From JACCTU01 sp963769665 (GTDB taxonomy: Bacteria; Actinomycetota; Thermoleophilia; Gaiellales; Gaiellaceae): DNA of 64,000 nucleotides. Positions within the stretch are counted from its first letter, which is position 1; each line of letters opens with the position of its first letter. The notes under the pieces were generated by a model. It ran no database searches and was not told the DNA's origin. It saw nothing but the letters and a program-made list of their open reading frames with translations. The DNA lies in the NCBI GenBank assembly GCA_963769665.1, contig CAVYMQ010000003.1, positions 1,302,001 through 1,366,000 of the forward strand, read 5' to 3'. Below, in pieces: positions 52,963-61,690 of this stretch. Position numbers and translations under genes: made by a program.

Positions 52963-55080
52963 ATGCCGTCGAAGGCCGCCGCCCGCCTGATTGCGCTCGC
53001 AGTCGCGCTCGTGTCCCTCGCGCTGGTGCCGGGCTGCTCGTTGGGAGGCGGCGACAACGACGACGTGCCGGCCTTCGACGCGGGTGACCTCGCCGAGCCT
53101 GCGAGCGACAACTGGCCGACCGCGGGCGGCTCGCTCGCGAACGACCGGTACTCGTCGCTCGACGAGATCGACACGTCGAACGTGAAGCAGCTCCAGGGCG
53201 TCTGGAAGACGGACCTTCGAAATTCGGGCACCGAGGCGAAGTACTCGGGCGAGAGCCAGCCGGTTGTCTACAACGGCGTGATCTACGTCACGACCGGCAA
53301 GAACGACGTCTTCGCCGTCGACGTCGAGACCGGCAAGATCCTGTGGCAGTACGAGGGGAACCTCGACCAGAAGATCGACACGATCTGCTGCGGTTGGCTG
53401 AACCGCGGCGTCGCGATCGGCGACGGGAAGGTCTACCAGGGCCAGCTCGACGGCAAGGTCGTCGCACTCGACGCGAAGACCGGCGACGTCATCTGGACCC
53501 GGCAGCTCGTGAAGTGGCAGGACGGGCAGGTGATCACCGCGGCTCCGGTCTACGCGGACGACCGCGTGTACATCGGCGTCGTCGGAGCCGACCTCGGCAC
53601 TCGCGGGTTCCTCGAGGCGCTCGATCCAGACTCAGGAGAGTCGATCTGGCGGTACTACACCGTCCCGGCTCCGGGTGAGCCCGGCGGAGACTCGTGGCCG
53701 GCCGGCGACGCGTACCTGCACGGCGGCGGCGCGATCTGGCAGGCGCCAGCCTACGACCCCGACCTCGGCCTCCTCTACTTCGCGACCGGGAACGCGGGGC
53801 CGGACTGGGACGGAAGCGTCCGGCAGGGCGACAACGAATGGACGGCGTCGATCGTCGCCATCGAGGCGGAGACGGGCAAGTTCAGGTGGGGCTTCCAGCA
53901 GGTGCACCACGACATCTGGGACTACGACGCTGCGAGCACCGCGGTCCTCTTCAACGCGTCCGACGGACGCAAGGGCGTCGCGCAGGCCGGGAAGACCGGC
54001 TGGATCTACATGCTCGACAGGGAAACCGGCGAGCCGCTGTACGGGATCGACGAGAAGCCGGTGCCGCAGGATCCGAAGCAGCACACCTCGCCGACGCAGC
54101 CCATTCCCCGCAATGGTGAGTTCATCCCACACGGGCCGGTGCCGCAGAGCGAGGTCGAGCGAATCAAGAAGTCGTTCACGCCGCAGATGAAGGGGCTCGA
54201 GATCGTGCCGGCGCAGGAGATCTTCACGCCGCCCGGCCTCGGCGAGTTCGTCGCGATCATGCCCGGTCCCCAGGGCGGCGTGAACTGGAACCCGATCAGC
54301 TACAACCCCGAGACGAACCACTTCTACATCTGCTCGGCCGTACAGACGACGGGGGAGATGTCGATTCCGGGCGCACAGTGGAAGCGGGGCGAGTACTACA
54401 TCTCCGCCTTGCTCGCGGGTGCCGCATATACGGAGTCGTGGGGCACGTTCACGGCGATCGACGCGCTCAGCGGGCGCCGGGTCTGGCAGAAGCGATTCCC
54501 GGAGGCCTGCTACTCGGGTACGAGCACGACCAAGGGGAACCTCGTGTTCCTCGGGCGCACGAACGGCGATCTCGAGGCGTACGACGCGCGGAACGGGCAG
54601 CGCCTCTGGAACTTCCAGACGGGCGCAGGCGCCAACAACACCGCGTCGTTCTTCGAGCATAAGGGCAAGGAGTACGTCGTCTTCCTGTCGCAGGGGAACA
54701 GCCTCGTGGCCTCCCCACATGGTGACGAGCTGTGGCTGTTCGGGCTCGACGGGACGATCGGTCCTGCCGAGCCTGCCGGCGGCGGCTCGGGCACCGAGCA
54801 CGGCGGCGAGGCCGGGGGCGAGCAGGCCGGCCCCGAGGAGGGGAACGCCGAGCGCGGCGCGACGGTCTTCGCGGCGAACTGCTCGGGGTGCCACGGCGGC
54901 AACGGCACCGGTGGCAACGGCGGGCCCGACCTGTCGAGCGTCACGAGCATGCCCGAGGCGATCGCACAGGTCACCAACGGCGGCAACGGCATGCCGGCGT
55001 TCGGCGACCAGCTCAGCAAGCAGCAGATCAGCGACGTCGCGGCCTACGTGACCGAGAAGGTCGGGAAGGGCAACCCTTAG
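52963..55080 (+). CDS. PQQ-dependent dehydrogenase-cytochrome c lipoprotein
   Basis: 705 aa. Lipobox LVPGC (C25) predicts membrane anchoring outside the cell. An eight-bladed PQQ propeller follows, with the vicinal disulfide C142-C143 (TICCGW), the Trp-docking repeats (AVDVETGKILWQYEG) and the catalytic D320 in HHDIWDYDAAS. D322, two residues on, is the position that marks lanthanide-type enzymes. After a Gly/Glu linker comes a c-type haem domain, C640-x-x-C643-H644 (CSGCH). It oxidises an alcohol or sugar and passes electrons to its own haem. ATG 52963. Confidence 0.87.
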   Translation: MPSKAAARLIALAVALVSLALVPGCSLGGGDNDDVPAFDAGDLAEPASDNWPTAGGSLANDRYSSLDEIDTSNVKQLQGVWKTDLRNSGTEAKYSGESQPVVYNGVIYVTTGKNDVFAVDVETGKILWQYEGNLDQKIDTICCGWLNRGVAIGDGKVYQGQLDGKVVALDAKTGDVIWTRQLVKWQDGQVITAAPVYADDRVYIGVVGADLGTRGFLEALDPDSGESIWRYYTVPAPGEPGGDSWPAGDAYLHGGGAIWQAPAYDPDLGLLYFATGNAGPDWDGSVRQGDNEWTASIVAIEAETGKFRWGFQQVHHDIWDYDAASTAVLFNASDGRKGVAQAGKTGWIYMLDRETGEPLYGIDEKPVPQDPKQHTSPTQPIPRNGEFIPHGPVPQSEVERIKKSFTPQMKGLEIVPAQEIFTPPGLGEFVAIMPGPQGGVNWNPISYNPETNHFYICSAVQTTGEMSIPGAQWKRGEYYISALLAGAAYTESWGTFTAIDALSGRRVWQKRFPEACYSGTSTTKGNLVFLGRTNGDLEAYDARNGQRLWNFQTGAGANNTASFFEHKGKEYVVFLSQGNSLVASPHGDELWLFGLDGTIGPAEPAGGGSGTEHGGEAGGEQAGPEEGNAERGATVFAANCSGCHGGNGTGGNGGPDLSSVTSMPEAIAQVTNGGNGMPAFGDQLSKQQISDVAAYVTEKVGKGNP

Positions 55081-55110
55081 CCCAAGCAGTCTCCGTTATC
55101 GTCAACGGGG

Positions 55111-55518
55111 ATGGCGGGCGGACAAACCGACAAGCTGGTAGCCCTTCGGTCGGTGCCGATCTTCGAGGGGTTGTCCGACGAGTCGCTCGAGCGGATCGCC
55201 GCGATCGCCTCCGAGGTCGAGTTCCCGGCCGGCCAAGTGGTCATTGAGGCACGGACGCCGGGCTCCGGGATGTTCGTGATCCTCGACGGTCGAGTGTCCG
55301 TGCACGCGCGCGGCGTCGACACCGAGCTCGGCCCGGGCGAAGTCATCGGAGAGGTTGCTCTGCTCAGGCGCGACAGCACCCGAATCGCGCGCGTGCAGAC
55401 GCTCACGGACGTGCGTTGCCTCGCCGTCGACCGCGCCGGCTTTCGGGAGCTGATCACCGGTGACGGCCCGCTCGCGGTCGCGTTGCTGGAGAACCTGGCA
55501 GAGCGGATTCCCATTTGA
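55111..55518 (+). CDS. cyclic nucleotide-binding domain protein
   Basis: 135 aa, a single cNMP-binding beta-roll. LRSVPIFEGLSDESLERIA opens the fold; GEVIGEVALLRRDSTRIARV is the phosphate-binding cassette with the conserved Glu and Arg. No DNA-binding or effector domain is attached, so it acts through a partner. Starts 30 nt after the PQQ dehydrogenase stop; its end overlaps the next gene (TTGA). Confidence 0.9.
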   Translation: MAGGQTDKLVALRSVPIFEGLSDESLERIAAIASEVEFPAGQVVIEARTPGSGMFVILDGRVSVHARGVDTELGPGEVIGEVALLRRDSTRIARVQTLTDVRCLAVDRAGFRELITGDGPLAVALLENLAERIPI

Positions 55519-56015
55519 CCGAGCTCGAGCTCAAGCGCACGCCGCAGGACCGCCGCCTCTACGCGCTGGACGGCGTTGGAACGCTCCGCTCGGAGGGACT
55601 CTTCTCCAGCGCCTGGTCCGCCGAGGCCGACGGAAGCAGCTGGCGGCTCACGCGTCGCGGCTTGTGGCCAAGGCGTGTCCAGGCCGTCGACACAGCGGGC
55701 GTGGTCGTAGGGGAGTTCGAGCCGAATGCCGTGCGCCGCGGTGGCACGCTCCGCTGGAACGGACGCGAGCTCACGCTCCGCGCGGCCAGCAGCTGGCGCG
55801 AGCGCTATGCGCTCGCCGAAGGAGACCGCGAGGTCGCAGTCCTCGACGGCAAGGGGTGGGGATCGCGCCCGGTCAAGGTCACCGTCGTCGTCGAGCCGGA
55901 CGCGGTCGAGCCGGGGCTTCTCCTCTTTGCGACGTTCGTCGTCCGCGGGCTCGCACATGACGCCCTCGGCTCCGACGGAAGCGGAGCTGCGATCGGGTCG
56001 TCGAGTGGAACGTAA
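55515..56015 (+). CDS. hypothetical beta-rich protein
   Basis: 166 aa. TTG start overlaps the preceding stop. Alternating beta-strand pattern with WRLTRRGLWPRRVQAVDTAG, WRERYALAEGDREVAVLDGKGWGSRPV and a C-terminal hydrophobic strand (LLLFATFVVRGLAHDA) resembles a LURP-one/Tubby-like barrel, but I cannot name a family. It is coupled to the cyclic-nucleotide-binding gene, so it may be its partner or target. Confidence 0.65.
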   Translation: MTELELKRTPQDRRLYALDGVGTLRSEGLFSSAWSAEADGSSWRLTRRGLWPRRVQAVDTAGVVVGEFEPNAVRRGGTLRWNGRELTLRAASSWRERYALAEGDREVAVLDGKGWGSRPVKVTVVVEPDAVEPGLLLFATFVVRGLAHDALGSDGSGAAIGSSSGT

Positions 56016-56024
56016 GGCCTGCGC

Positions 56025-57290
56025 CTAACGCGTCGTGCGCCATCGGTGTTCGGCCGCGGGGACGCTCTCCATCGGCCGCAACTTCTCGCGTCTATCGGAC
56101 GCGTACCAGCGGACGTAGCGGTCGGTCAGCGGGCGCGAGCTGAGACCGTGCGCGTAGACCGAGATGGCGATCGTGGCGACGACGGCAAGCAGCATGGTGC
56201 GCTCGTGTGGGAGCGATGACTCGTCGATCAGGATCACTGCAAACACGATCGTTGCGAGGCCGCGCGGGCCGAACCACCCGACGAAGGCGACCGTCGGCCG
56301 CCCGGCACCTGTTCTCAGCAGCGAGAGCGCGACCGGCACCATCCGTACGACGGTCAGGCTGAGCAGCGCGTAGACGACGACCTCCCAGCTCAGGTCGTCG
56401 AGGACAGGGCCGAGAATCGCCGCGCCGAAGACGATGAACGTGACGGCGTTCAGCAGCTCGCCGCCTTCGTCGAGGAGAGATGACACCTCGCCGCCGCTGT
56501 CGCGGCGGAGAACACCGAACACGAACCCACCGGTGAAGGCGGCGATGAAGATGCTGCCCCCGAGCCCGGTCGCGATCCCCGCGGAGAGGGCCGCCGTGGC
56601 CACGGTCAGGATCTGGAACCAATGCCGCTCGAAGAAGGAGCGACGCGTCGCAAATCGGAGAGCGAGCACGCCGAGGACGCCGGCTGCGACCCCCCCGACG
56701 AGGCCGTAGCCGATCTCCTCCAGCACGAGGTGCACCGCGGAGGTCGCCGTCAACGCCCCCTCCTCTGCCTCGGCGATGGCCAGCGCGATGAAGAAGAGCG
56801 GAACGCAGATGCCGTCGTTGAGCCCGCTCTCGACGTTGAGGCCCTGCCTGATCCGCGACGGAATCCGCTCGTCGGTCACGACCGCCTGGCCGAGCGCCGC
56901 GTCGGTGCAGGCGAGCATGACCGAGAGGACGAGTGCCTCGACCAGGCTGACCCCTGGGAGGATGGCGACACCGGCGAGCATGCCTGCCAGGATCGTCAGC
57001 GGCAGGCCGATCGCGAGGAGGCGCAGCGGCACGGCGAACTCGTTGCGCAGCGCCGGAAGCGAGATCCGCGACGCGTCGGAGAAGAGGACGAGGGTGAGCG
57101 TCGCCTCGGCCAGCAGCTTGATGGGCTCGCCGCCGATCCGGAGGTCGACGAGGCCGAGCACCGGGCCGGCCAGCAGACCCGCCGACGTGAAGAAGATCGC
57201 CGCTGTGACGACCGAGCTCTCGAGGCGGCGCGCAACGGCCGAGAACGCCAGCAAGACGAACGCGATCGTCGCGAGCTCCCAACCTTCCAT
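56025..57290 (-). CDS. Na+/H+ antiporter, CPA1-type
   Basis: About 421 aa, about 12 transmembrane helices, with the ion-binding ND motif in VESGLNDGICVPLFF (the aligned Asp) and GFVGWFGPRGLATIVF-like residues late in the sequence. It exchanges Na+ for H+ at the cytoplasmic membrane. The start is ATG 57290 with AGGA 8 nt upstream; a TTG at 57311 would add 7 residues. It ends 9 nt from the convergent hypothetical gene. Confidence 0.92.
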   Translation of the reverse strand: MEGWELATIAFVLLAFSAVARRLESSVVTAAIFFTSAGLLAGPVLGLVDLRIGGEPIKLLAEATLTLVLFSDASRISLPALRNEFAVPLRLLAIGLPLTILAGMLAGVAILPGVSLVEALVLSVMLACTDAALGQAVVTDERIPSRIRQGLNVESGLNDGICVPLFFIALAIAEAEEGALTATSAVHLVLEEIGYGLVGGVAAGVLGVLALRFATRRSFFERHWFQILTVATAALSAGIATGLGGSIFIAAFTGGFVFGVLRRDSGGEVSSLLDEGGELLNAVTFIVFGAAILGPVLDDLSWEVVVYALLSLTVVRMVPVALSLLRTGAGRPTVAFVGWFGPRGLATIVFAVILIDESSLPHERTMLLAVVATIAISVYAHGLSSRPLTDRYVRWYASDRREKLRPMESVPAAEHRWRTTR

Positions 57291-57380
57291 CCGTCCGATC
57301 CTGAACGTCAAGGTCGTGCTTGTCGACCGAGAGGGCTGTCACGATGCGGGGAACCGGGGGTCCCTGATCAGGAGGCGTAA

Positions 57381-57791
57381 ATGAACGAGAACCGCTCGAT
57401 GGCTGGCTGGGTCGGCTTTGCCAGCATGTTGTTGCTCCTCGTCGGTGTCATCGACTTCTTCCAAGGGCTGGTCGCCGTGTTCGAGGACGAGTACTTCATC
57501 CCCACGGCATCGGGCTTCCTGGCCGTCGACCTGACGACGTGGGGCTGGACGATGATGCTCTGGGGCGTCCTGCTGGGTCTTGCGGGCCTCGGGCTGGCGG
57601 CGGCGCAGGGCTGGGCGCGCTGGTTCGCGATCATTCTGGTCTCGCTGAACATCCTCGCGCAGCTCGGCTTCGCCGGGAACACCCAGTACCCGCTGTGGGC
57701 TCTGACGGTGCTAACGCTGAGCATCTTCGTGCTGTACGCGCTCACGGTGCGCTGGACGGAGAGCAGGGCCGATCTCCAGGGCCGGATGTAG
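57381..57791 (+). CDS. four-helix membrane protein, DUF7144-like
   Basis: 136 aa with four hydrophobic helices (about 8-30, 52-75, 80-100, 103-125). Family-like blocks are GFASMLLLLVGVIDFFQGLVAVFEDEYF, DLTTWGWTMMLWGVLLGLAGLGL and TQYPLWALTVLTLSIFVLYALTV. AGGAGG lies 6 nt upstream of ATG 57381. The function is unknown; such proteins are widespread in actinobacteria. A Rho-independent terminator follows. Confidence 0.82.
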   Translation: MNENRSMAGWVGFASMLLLLVGVIDFFQGLVAVFEDEYFIPTASGFLAVDLTTWGWTMMLWGVLLGLAGLGLAAAQGWARWFAIILVSLNILAQLGFAGNTQYPLWALTVLTLSIFVLYALTVRWTESRADLQGRM

Positions 57792-57810
57792 CGGCTGAGA
57801 GAAACAGAGG

Positions 57811-57840
57811 GGCCCGCGGGCGGTCGCGGGCCTTTCTTTC
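57811..57840 (+). terminator. Rho-independent terminator
   Basis: GGCCCGCG (57811-57818) pairs with CGCGGGCC (57825-57832), a perfect 8-bp stem with a six-base loop, followed by TTTCTTTC. It lies 20 nt after the stop of the four-helix membrane protein and 2 nt from tRNA-Ala on the other strand. Confidence 0.8.
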
Positions 57841-57841
57841 A

Positions 57842-57914
57842 TGGAGCGTGCCGGGATCGAACCGGCGACCTCCGCCTTGCAAAGGCGGCGCTCTCCCAGC
57901 TGAGCTAACGCCCC
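57842..57914 (-). tRNA. tRNA-Ala(UGC)
   Basis: GGGGCGT pairs with ACGCTCC, including the Ala identity G3-U70. The anticodon stem CGCCT/GGCG carries loop TTGCAAA, anticodon TGC. A discriminator; CCA not encoded. Confidence 0.96.
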
Positions 57915-57958
57915 GAGCGGGGGAAAGTGTAGCCCCGCTCGAGGCGGTTCTCAGTCGA

Positions 57959-58198
57959 TCAGGCCGCGCGCTCCAGCCGCTCTTCGAGGCGAGCCCGCTT
58001 CACGATCGTTTCGGGGTCGCCGAAGCGCATGCGGGCTTTGAGTGCGCGGTGCTCGTTCCAGAGCTCTTCGAGACGGGCGTTGAGCTCACTGAGCTCGGCC
58101 GCTGTCTCCGGGTTGTGGCCCTCGGAGAGCAGGCGGTAGAGCTCGGTGCGCCGCTCGCTGGCGCGCTCGATCTCGGTGTGGATCTCCTGCGTTGTCAT
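57959..58198 (-). CDS. 79-aa conserved-looking helical protein
   Basis: ATG 58198 follows GAGGT. All-helical, charged: TTQEIHTEIERASERRTELYR, LSEGHNPETAAELSELNARLEELWNEHRALKARMRFGD, ending RARLEERLERAA. It looks like a DUF2630-type coiled-coil protein. Frames extending further upstream have no support. It is the last gene before tRNA-Ala on this strand. Confidence 0.72.
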   Translation of the reverse strand: MTTQEIHTEIERASERRTELYRLLSEGHNPETAAELSELNARLEELWNEHRALKARMRFGDPETIVKRARLEERLERAA

Positions 58199-58235
58199 AC
58201 CTCTAAAAACGATGACCCCGGCCCTCAGTATTCCC

Positions 58236-58328
58236 TCAGCTTCGGGGACCCAGAAGGAACCAGGCAACGACCGCAAGCCCGACCACGGCGGCCGCGATCG
58301 CAACGCCAAGGAGCACCGTGTCGCTCAC
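58236..58328 (-). CDS. 30-aa single-pass membrane peptide
   Basis: GTG 58328 overlaps the zincin stop (GTGA). After SDTVLL a helix rich in Ala/Val/Gly (GVAIAAAVVGLAVVAWFLLG) ends in PRS. Exact coupling to the gene upstream and a clean transmembrane profile support it; nothing else is known. Confidence 0.6.
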   Translation of the reverse strand: MSDTVLLGVAIAAAVVGLAVVAWFLLGPRS

Positions 58329-58627
58329 TCGTAGCCGAGCTCCTCGAGGCGGCCTTCGTCCAGCCCGAAGTAGTGCCCGAGCTCGTGCAGGACGGTGATT
58401 CTGATCTCCTCCTCGAGCTCCGCCGGGTCGGGGAAGTCGGCCTCGAGCGGCAGGCGATAGATCGTCACCTTGTCGGGCATGAACTCGCCGCCGCCCTCGA
58501 AGAGCCCGAGGAGGTCGGGCTCCTCGGCGTGCTCGTCCTCGACCACGATCGCGACGTTCTCTAGCCGCCGGGCGATGTCGGCGGGGAGCTCGTCGAGCGC
58601 CTTGGTGACGTGTTCCTCGAAGGTCAA
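58325..58627 (-). CDS. metallopeptidase family (zincin-like) protein
   Basis: 100 aa. Zinc site H81-E82-x-x-H85 in HELGHYFGLDE, where D90 is the likely third ligand; the acidic N-terminal half (LTFEEHVTKALDELP) is typical of the Zincin_1 family of compact proteases. Cytoplasmic. The TTG start overlaps the rhomboid stop (TTGA), and its stop overlaps the 30-aa membrane peptide. Substrates are unknown. Confidence 0.88.
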   Translation of the reverse strand: MTFEEHVTKALDELPADIARRLENVAIVVEDEHAEEPDLLGLFEGGGEFMPDKVTIYRLPLEADFPDPAELEEEIRITVLHELGHYFGLDEGRLEELGYE

Positions 58628-59310
58628 TAGTGCGGGCGCAGCGGGGCGCGCTTGCGGAACAGGAAGACGGTCAGCATCCCAAAGAACATGCCTCCGAGGT
58701 GGGCAAAGACGGCCACGCCGCCGCCTTCGGGTGGGTGGAGGAACTGGAACCCGGCATCCCAGAGCTGGAACGCGAGGTAGATGCCGAGGAAGAACACGGC
58801 TGGGATCTCCCGCAGGAAGAAGATGATCCCAAGGAAGATCAAGGTCAGCACCTTCGCCCGCGGCAGGAGAAGAAAGTAGGCGCCGAGCACGCCCGAGATC
58901 GCCCCGGACGCGCCGAGGTTCGGGATGTCCGCCGAGTCGGGCGCGGTCCAGAGCGTGATGACCGTCTGGAGGGCGCTCGCGGCGTAGCCGGCGAGCAGAT
59001 AGAAGACGAGATACCGCACGCGGCCGAACGCGTCCTCGACGTTGTTGCCGAAGATCCAGAGGAAGAGCATGTTGCCGGCGAGGTGGATGAAGCTGCCGTG
59101 CATGAAGAGAGACGTGAACGACGTCAGCGGCCAATCGCCGCCGGTCACCGCGCACGAGTCGTCCACCTCGCACGGCTGGTAGGCGTAGTCGAGCGACCCT
59201 TCGATGTCCGACGCCTGGTAGAGGACAAAGACGAGCACGTTCGCCACGATCAGGCCCGCCGTGACGATCGGGAAATGCCGCGTCGGGACGTTGTCCTTGA
59301 GCGGGATCAA
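58624..59310 (-). CDS. rhomboid family intramembrane serine protease
   Basis: 228 aa, about six transmembrane helices. Catalytic S135 in LGASGAISG and H204 in FAHLGGMFFG; HLAGNMLFLWIFGNNVEDAFG is the rhomboid L1-TM2 block. It cleaves membrane proteins in the bilayer. TTG start overlapping argF (TTGA). The N-terminal PLKDNVPTRHFPIVT is the typical actinobacterial start. Confidence 0.94.
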   Translation of the reverse strand: MIPLKDNVPTRHFPIVTAGLIVANVLVFVLYQASDIEGSLDYAYQPCEVDDSCAVTGGDWPLTSFTSLFMHGSFIHLAGNMLFLWIFGNNVEDAFGRVRYLVFYLLAGYAASALQTVITLWTAPDSADIPNLGASGAISGVLGAYFLLLPRAKVLTLIFLGIIFFLREIPAVFFLGIYLAFQLWDAGFQFLHPPEGGGVAVFAHLGGMFFGMLTVFLFRKRAPLRPHY

Positions 59311-60251
59311 CGAACGGTGAGCGCCAGGAGAGCTTTCTGTGCGTGCAGCCGGTTCTCGGCCTCGTCCCAGAGCGCCGACTGCGGCCCGTACGCGATCTCC
59401 TCCGTGATCTCCTCGCCGTAGTGAGCGGGGAGGCAGTGCAGCACGATCGCGTCTTCCTCGCCGAGGGCGAGCAGCTCGTCAGTGATGCCGAAGTCTGCAA
59501 GGTCGCGCAGGCGGCGCTCGCGCTCCTCCTCCTGGCCCATGCTCGTCCAGACGTCGGTGTAGAAGACCTCGGCGCCCTCGCTCGCCACGCGCGCGTCGTT
59601 GACGACCCGCACGGCCGCGCCGGTCTCCTCAGCGGCGGTGCGCGCGGCGTCGAGCGCACCTTCGTCGGGCTCGTAGCCGGGAGGGACCGCGGCGGTGAAG
59701 TGCATGCCGAGCTTCGCCGCGGCAACCATCAGCGACGCGCAGACGTTGTTGCCGTCGCCGAGGTACGTGAGGCGCACGCCCTCGAACCGTCCGAGCCGCT
59801 CGCGGATCGTCATCGCGTCGGCGAGCGCCTGGCACGGATGCGAGTCGTCCGTCAGGCCGTTGATCACCGGGATCGTCGCGTTGCGGGCGAGCTCCTCGAC
59901 GTCGGCCTGGTCGAACGTGCGAATCATGATCGCGTCCAGGTAGCGCGAGAGCACGAGCGCGGTGTCTTTCACGCTCTCGCCGCGACCGAGCTGCAGGTCC
60001 GAGGCGGAGAGATAGAGCGCGACACCACCGAGCTGCCACATGCCGACCTCGAACGAGACGCGGGTGCGCGTCGAGGGCTTTTGAAAGATCATCCCGAGCG
60101 TGCGACCTGGAAGGAGGCGCTGCTCCTCGCCCGCCTTCTGGGCGCGCTTCAACTCGTCGGCCAGGTCGAGGACGCGCAGGAGCTCGTCGCGGCTCCAGTC
60201 AGCGACCTTCGTGAAGTCTCGACCCTTCAGGTCATCGGCTACGGCGACCAC
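59307..60251 (-). CDS. argF: ornithine carbamoyltransferase
   Basis: 314 aa. The carbamoyl-phosphate site S60-T-R-T-R64 (KPSTRTRVSF), H138-P-C-Q (DDSHPCQ) and VLHCLPAHYGEEI (Cys-Leu-Pro ornithine site) are all present. Cytoplasmic trimer. With carbamate kinase in the same operon a catabolic (ArcB-like) role is possible, but no arginine deiminase is in the window, so biosynthetic ArgF remains equal. GTG 60251 with AGGA overlapping the previous stop. Confidence 0.95.
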   Translation of the reverse strand: MVAVADDLKGRDFTKVADWSRDELLRVLDLADELKRAQKAGEEQRLLPGRTLGMIFQKPSTRTRVSFEVGMWQLGGVALYLSASDLQLGRGESVKDTALVLSRYLDAIMIRTFDQADVEELARNATIPVINGLTDDSHPCQALADAMTIRERLGRFEGVRLTYLGDGNNVCASLMVAAAKLGMHFTAAVPPGYEPDEGALDAARTAAEETGAAVRVVNDARVASEGAEVFYTDVWTSMGQEEERERRLRDLADFGITDELLALGEEDAIVLHCLPAHYGEEITEEIAYGPQSALWDEAENRLHAQKALLALTVR

Positions 60252-60260
60252 GGGACGATC

Positions 60261-60374
60261 CTAGTGCCCGTCACGGCGGCTCTTAACCGCGGCCCAGAGG
60301 AGAAGCCCTCCGATCGCCACGGCGGTCGAGATCTCCACGATCAGGCCGACGGTCCCCCCGTGCGCGACGATCAA
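60261..60374 (-). CDS. 37-aa single-pass membrane peptide
   Basis: TTG 60374 overlaps the upstream membrane protein's stop (TTGA). IVAHGGTVG is followed by LIVEISTAVAIGGLLLWAAV, one helix, then KSRRDGH. It ends 9 nt before argF, whose Shine-Dalgarno overlaps this stop. Likely an accessory of the preceding membrane protein (inference). Confidence 0.66.
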   Translation of the reverse strand: MIVAHGGTVGLIVEISTAVAIGGLLLWAAVKSRRDGH

Positions 60375-61690
60375 CCGCGCGAGAGCAACCACAGGCCGCC
60401 GACCGTATAGAGCACCATCAAGGCAAGCATCGCGTACTGCGTGCGCAAGGCGACCTTCGTCGACCCGAACAACGCGAGCGCCTTGTCGTGCGCGATCACG
60501 AGCCCGATCACGTGGCCGAGGATGAGCGCCCCGGCCTGCAGGTACCAGATCTGGTCCGCGCTCAGCGGCTGCACGTTGACGCGGTAGTCGAGCGTCCCGA
60601 ACAGGTCCCACCCGTAGCCGAACGGGTCCGACGCGAGCGGGATCGCGAGCTGGCCCTGCACGAGCAGCAGCGTCGCGTAGTGGGCAATCACGTACGCAAG
60701 CGCGATCGGGATCAGGCTGCCGATGAACGCTTGCTCGAGCCGGGCTTGCTCCCGCCCGATGCGACGCGCCACCTCGACTGCGCCGACGTACGCGCCGGCG
60801 ACGAAGGCGACCCCGATGGCCAGGCCGAGGAGGTTGAACGCGATCGCGGCGAGCTCGCTGTCGATCCGGAAGAGCCGGTCCTGCCAGTAGCTCGTGCGGC
60901 TGAAGCCGTCGAACGCGACCGAGCCGAGCATGACGGCGACGAACGCGACCGTGCCGGACGGCTCGCTGTCTCGCGCGACATGGTCGAGCGGACGCCGGAG
61001 CACAAGCCGTCGCTCGCGGGACGCCAGGATCGACAGTCGGGAGATCAGCCCGAAGTAGACCGTGAAGGCCTCGCCGTTCCGGAGCCAGACGTCTCGTCCG
61101 ACCGCGGCCATCCCGACCCACGTGACCCAGCTGTAGATCGCGACGGCGAGCGCGAGCATTCGCGGATCGGATGGTTCCGTGTAGGCGAGCTCCAGCGCGG
61201 CGAAGCAAAAGAGCAGGAACGCAGCCGGCCAGCGGCCGAGCCGCTCCGGGTACGTGAACGGCGGCTCCCACTCGAGCCTCGCCCGGCGCCAGCACCACGC
61301 GACGAGGTCGGCAGCGGCGCGCCACGGGTTGAGCCACGCCCAGATGTTCCCGAACAGGATCGTGAGCGGAATGAGGCCGAGCCAGAAGATCACATAGATG
61401 AAGGTCGGGGCGATGTTGGTGCCCACGGAGCGCTCGCCGACGAGCGCTGCCGCGAAGACGACGACGAAGAGAGCGAGCCCGAGCGCTCCGAGGATGACGC
61501 GCAGCGCGGTCGCGGGGAGCGGGAAGAGCGGGCGAAGCCGCTCGAGCTCGAGGCGCGGCGTCTTCCAGAGCGCACCGAGCGCGGCGAAGGAGAGCACGAG
61601 TACCGCCGCGCCGCCGTAGTACGCGAGCCACATCGGAATCGGCGGGTCCTGGATGCCGCCGATCCCGTGCGCGAGGGGGAGCAGCATCAC
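60371..61690 (-). CDS. large polytopic membrane protein, fenitrothion hydrolase-like
   Basis: 439 aa with about twelve helices (first at 22-40, last at 415-435). It contains conserved polar spots, e.g. NIWAWLNPWRAAADLVAW and HYATLLLVQGQLAIPLASDPFGYGWDLFG. Similar actinobacterial proteins carry the name fenitrothion hydrolase, but a real hydrolase activity is doubtful; a transporter or copper/quinone-related role is equally possible. GTG start 61690 overlaps the cupredoxin-like stop (GTGA); its own stop overlaps the 37-aa peptide. Confidence 0.72.
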   Translation of the reverse strand: MMLLPLAHGIGGIQDPPIPMWLAYYGGAAVLVLSFAALGALWKTPRLELERLRPLFPLPATALRVILGALGLALFVVVFAAALVGERSVGTNIAPTFIYVIFWLGLIPLTILFGNIWAWLNPWRAAADLVAWCWRRARLEWEPPFTYPERLGRWPAAFLLFCFAALELAYTEPSDPRMLALAVAIYSWVTWVGMAAVGRDVWLRNGEAFTVYFGLISRLSILASRERRLVLRRPLDHVARDSEPSGTVAFVAVMLGSVAFDGFSRTSYWQDRLFRIDSELAAIAFNLLGLAIGVAFVAGAYVGAVEVARRIGREQARLEQAFIGSLIPIALAYVIAHYATLLLVQGQLAIPLASDPFGYGWDLFGTLDYRVNVQPLSADQIWYLQAGALILGHVIGLVIAHDKALALFGSTKVALRTQYAMLALMVLYTVGGLWLLSRG

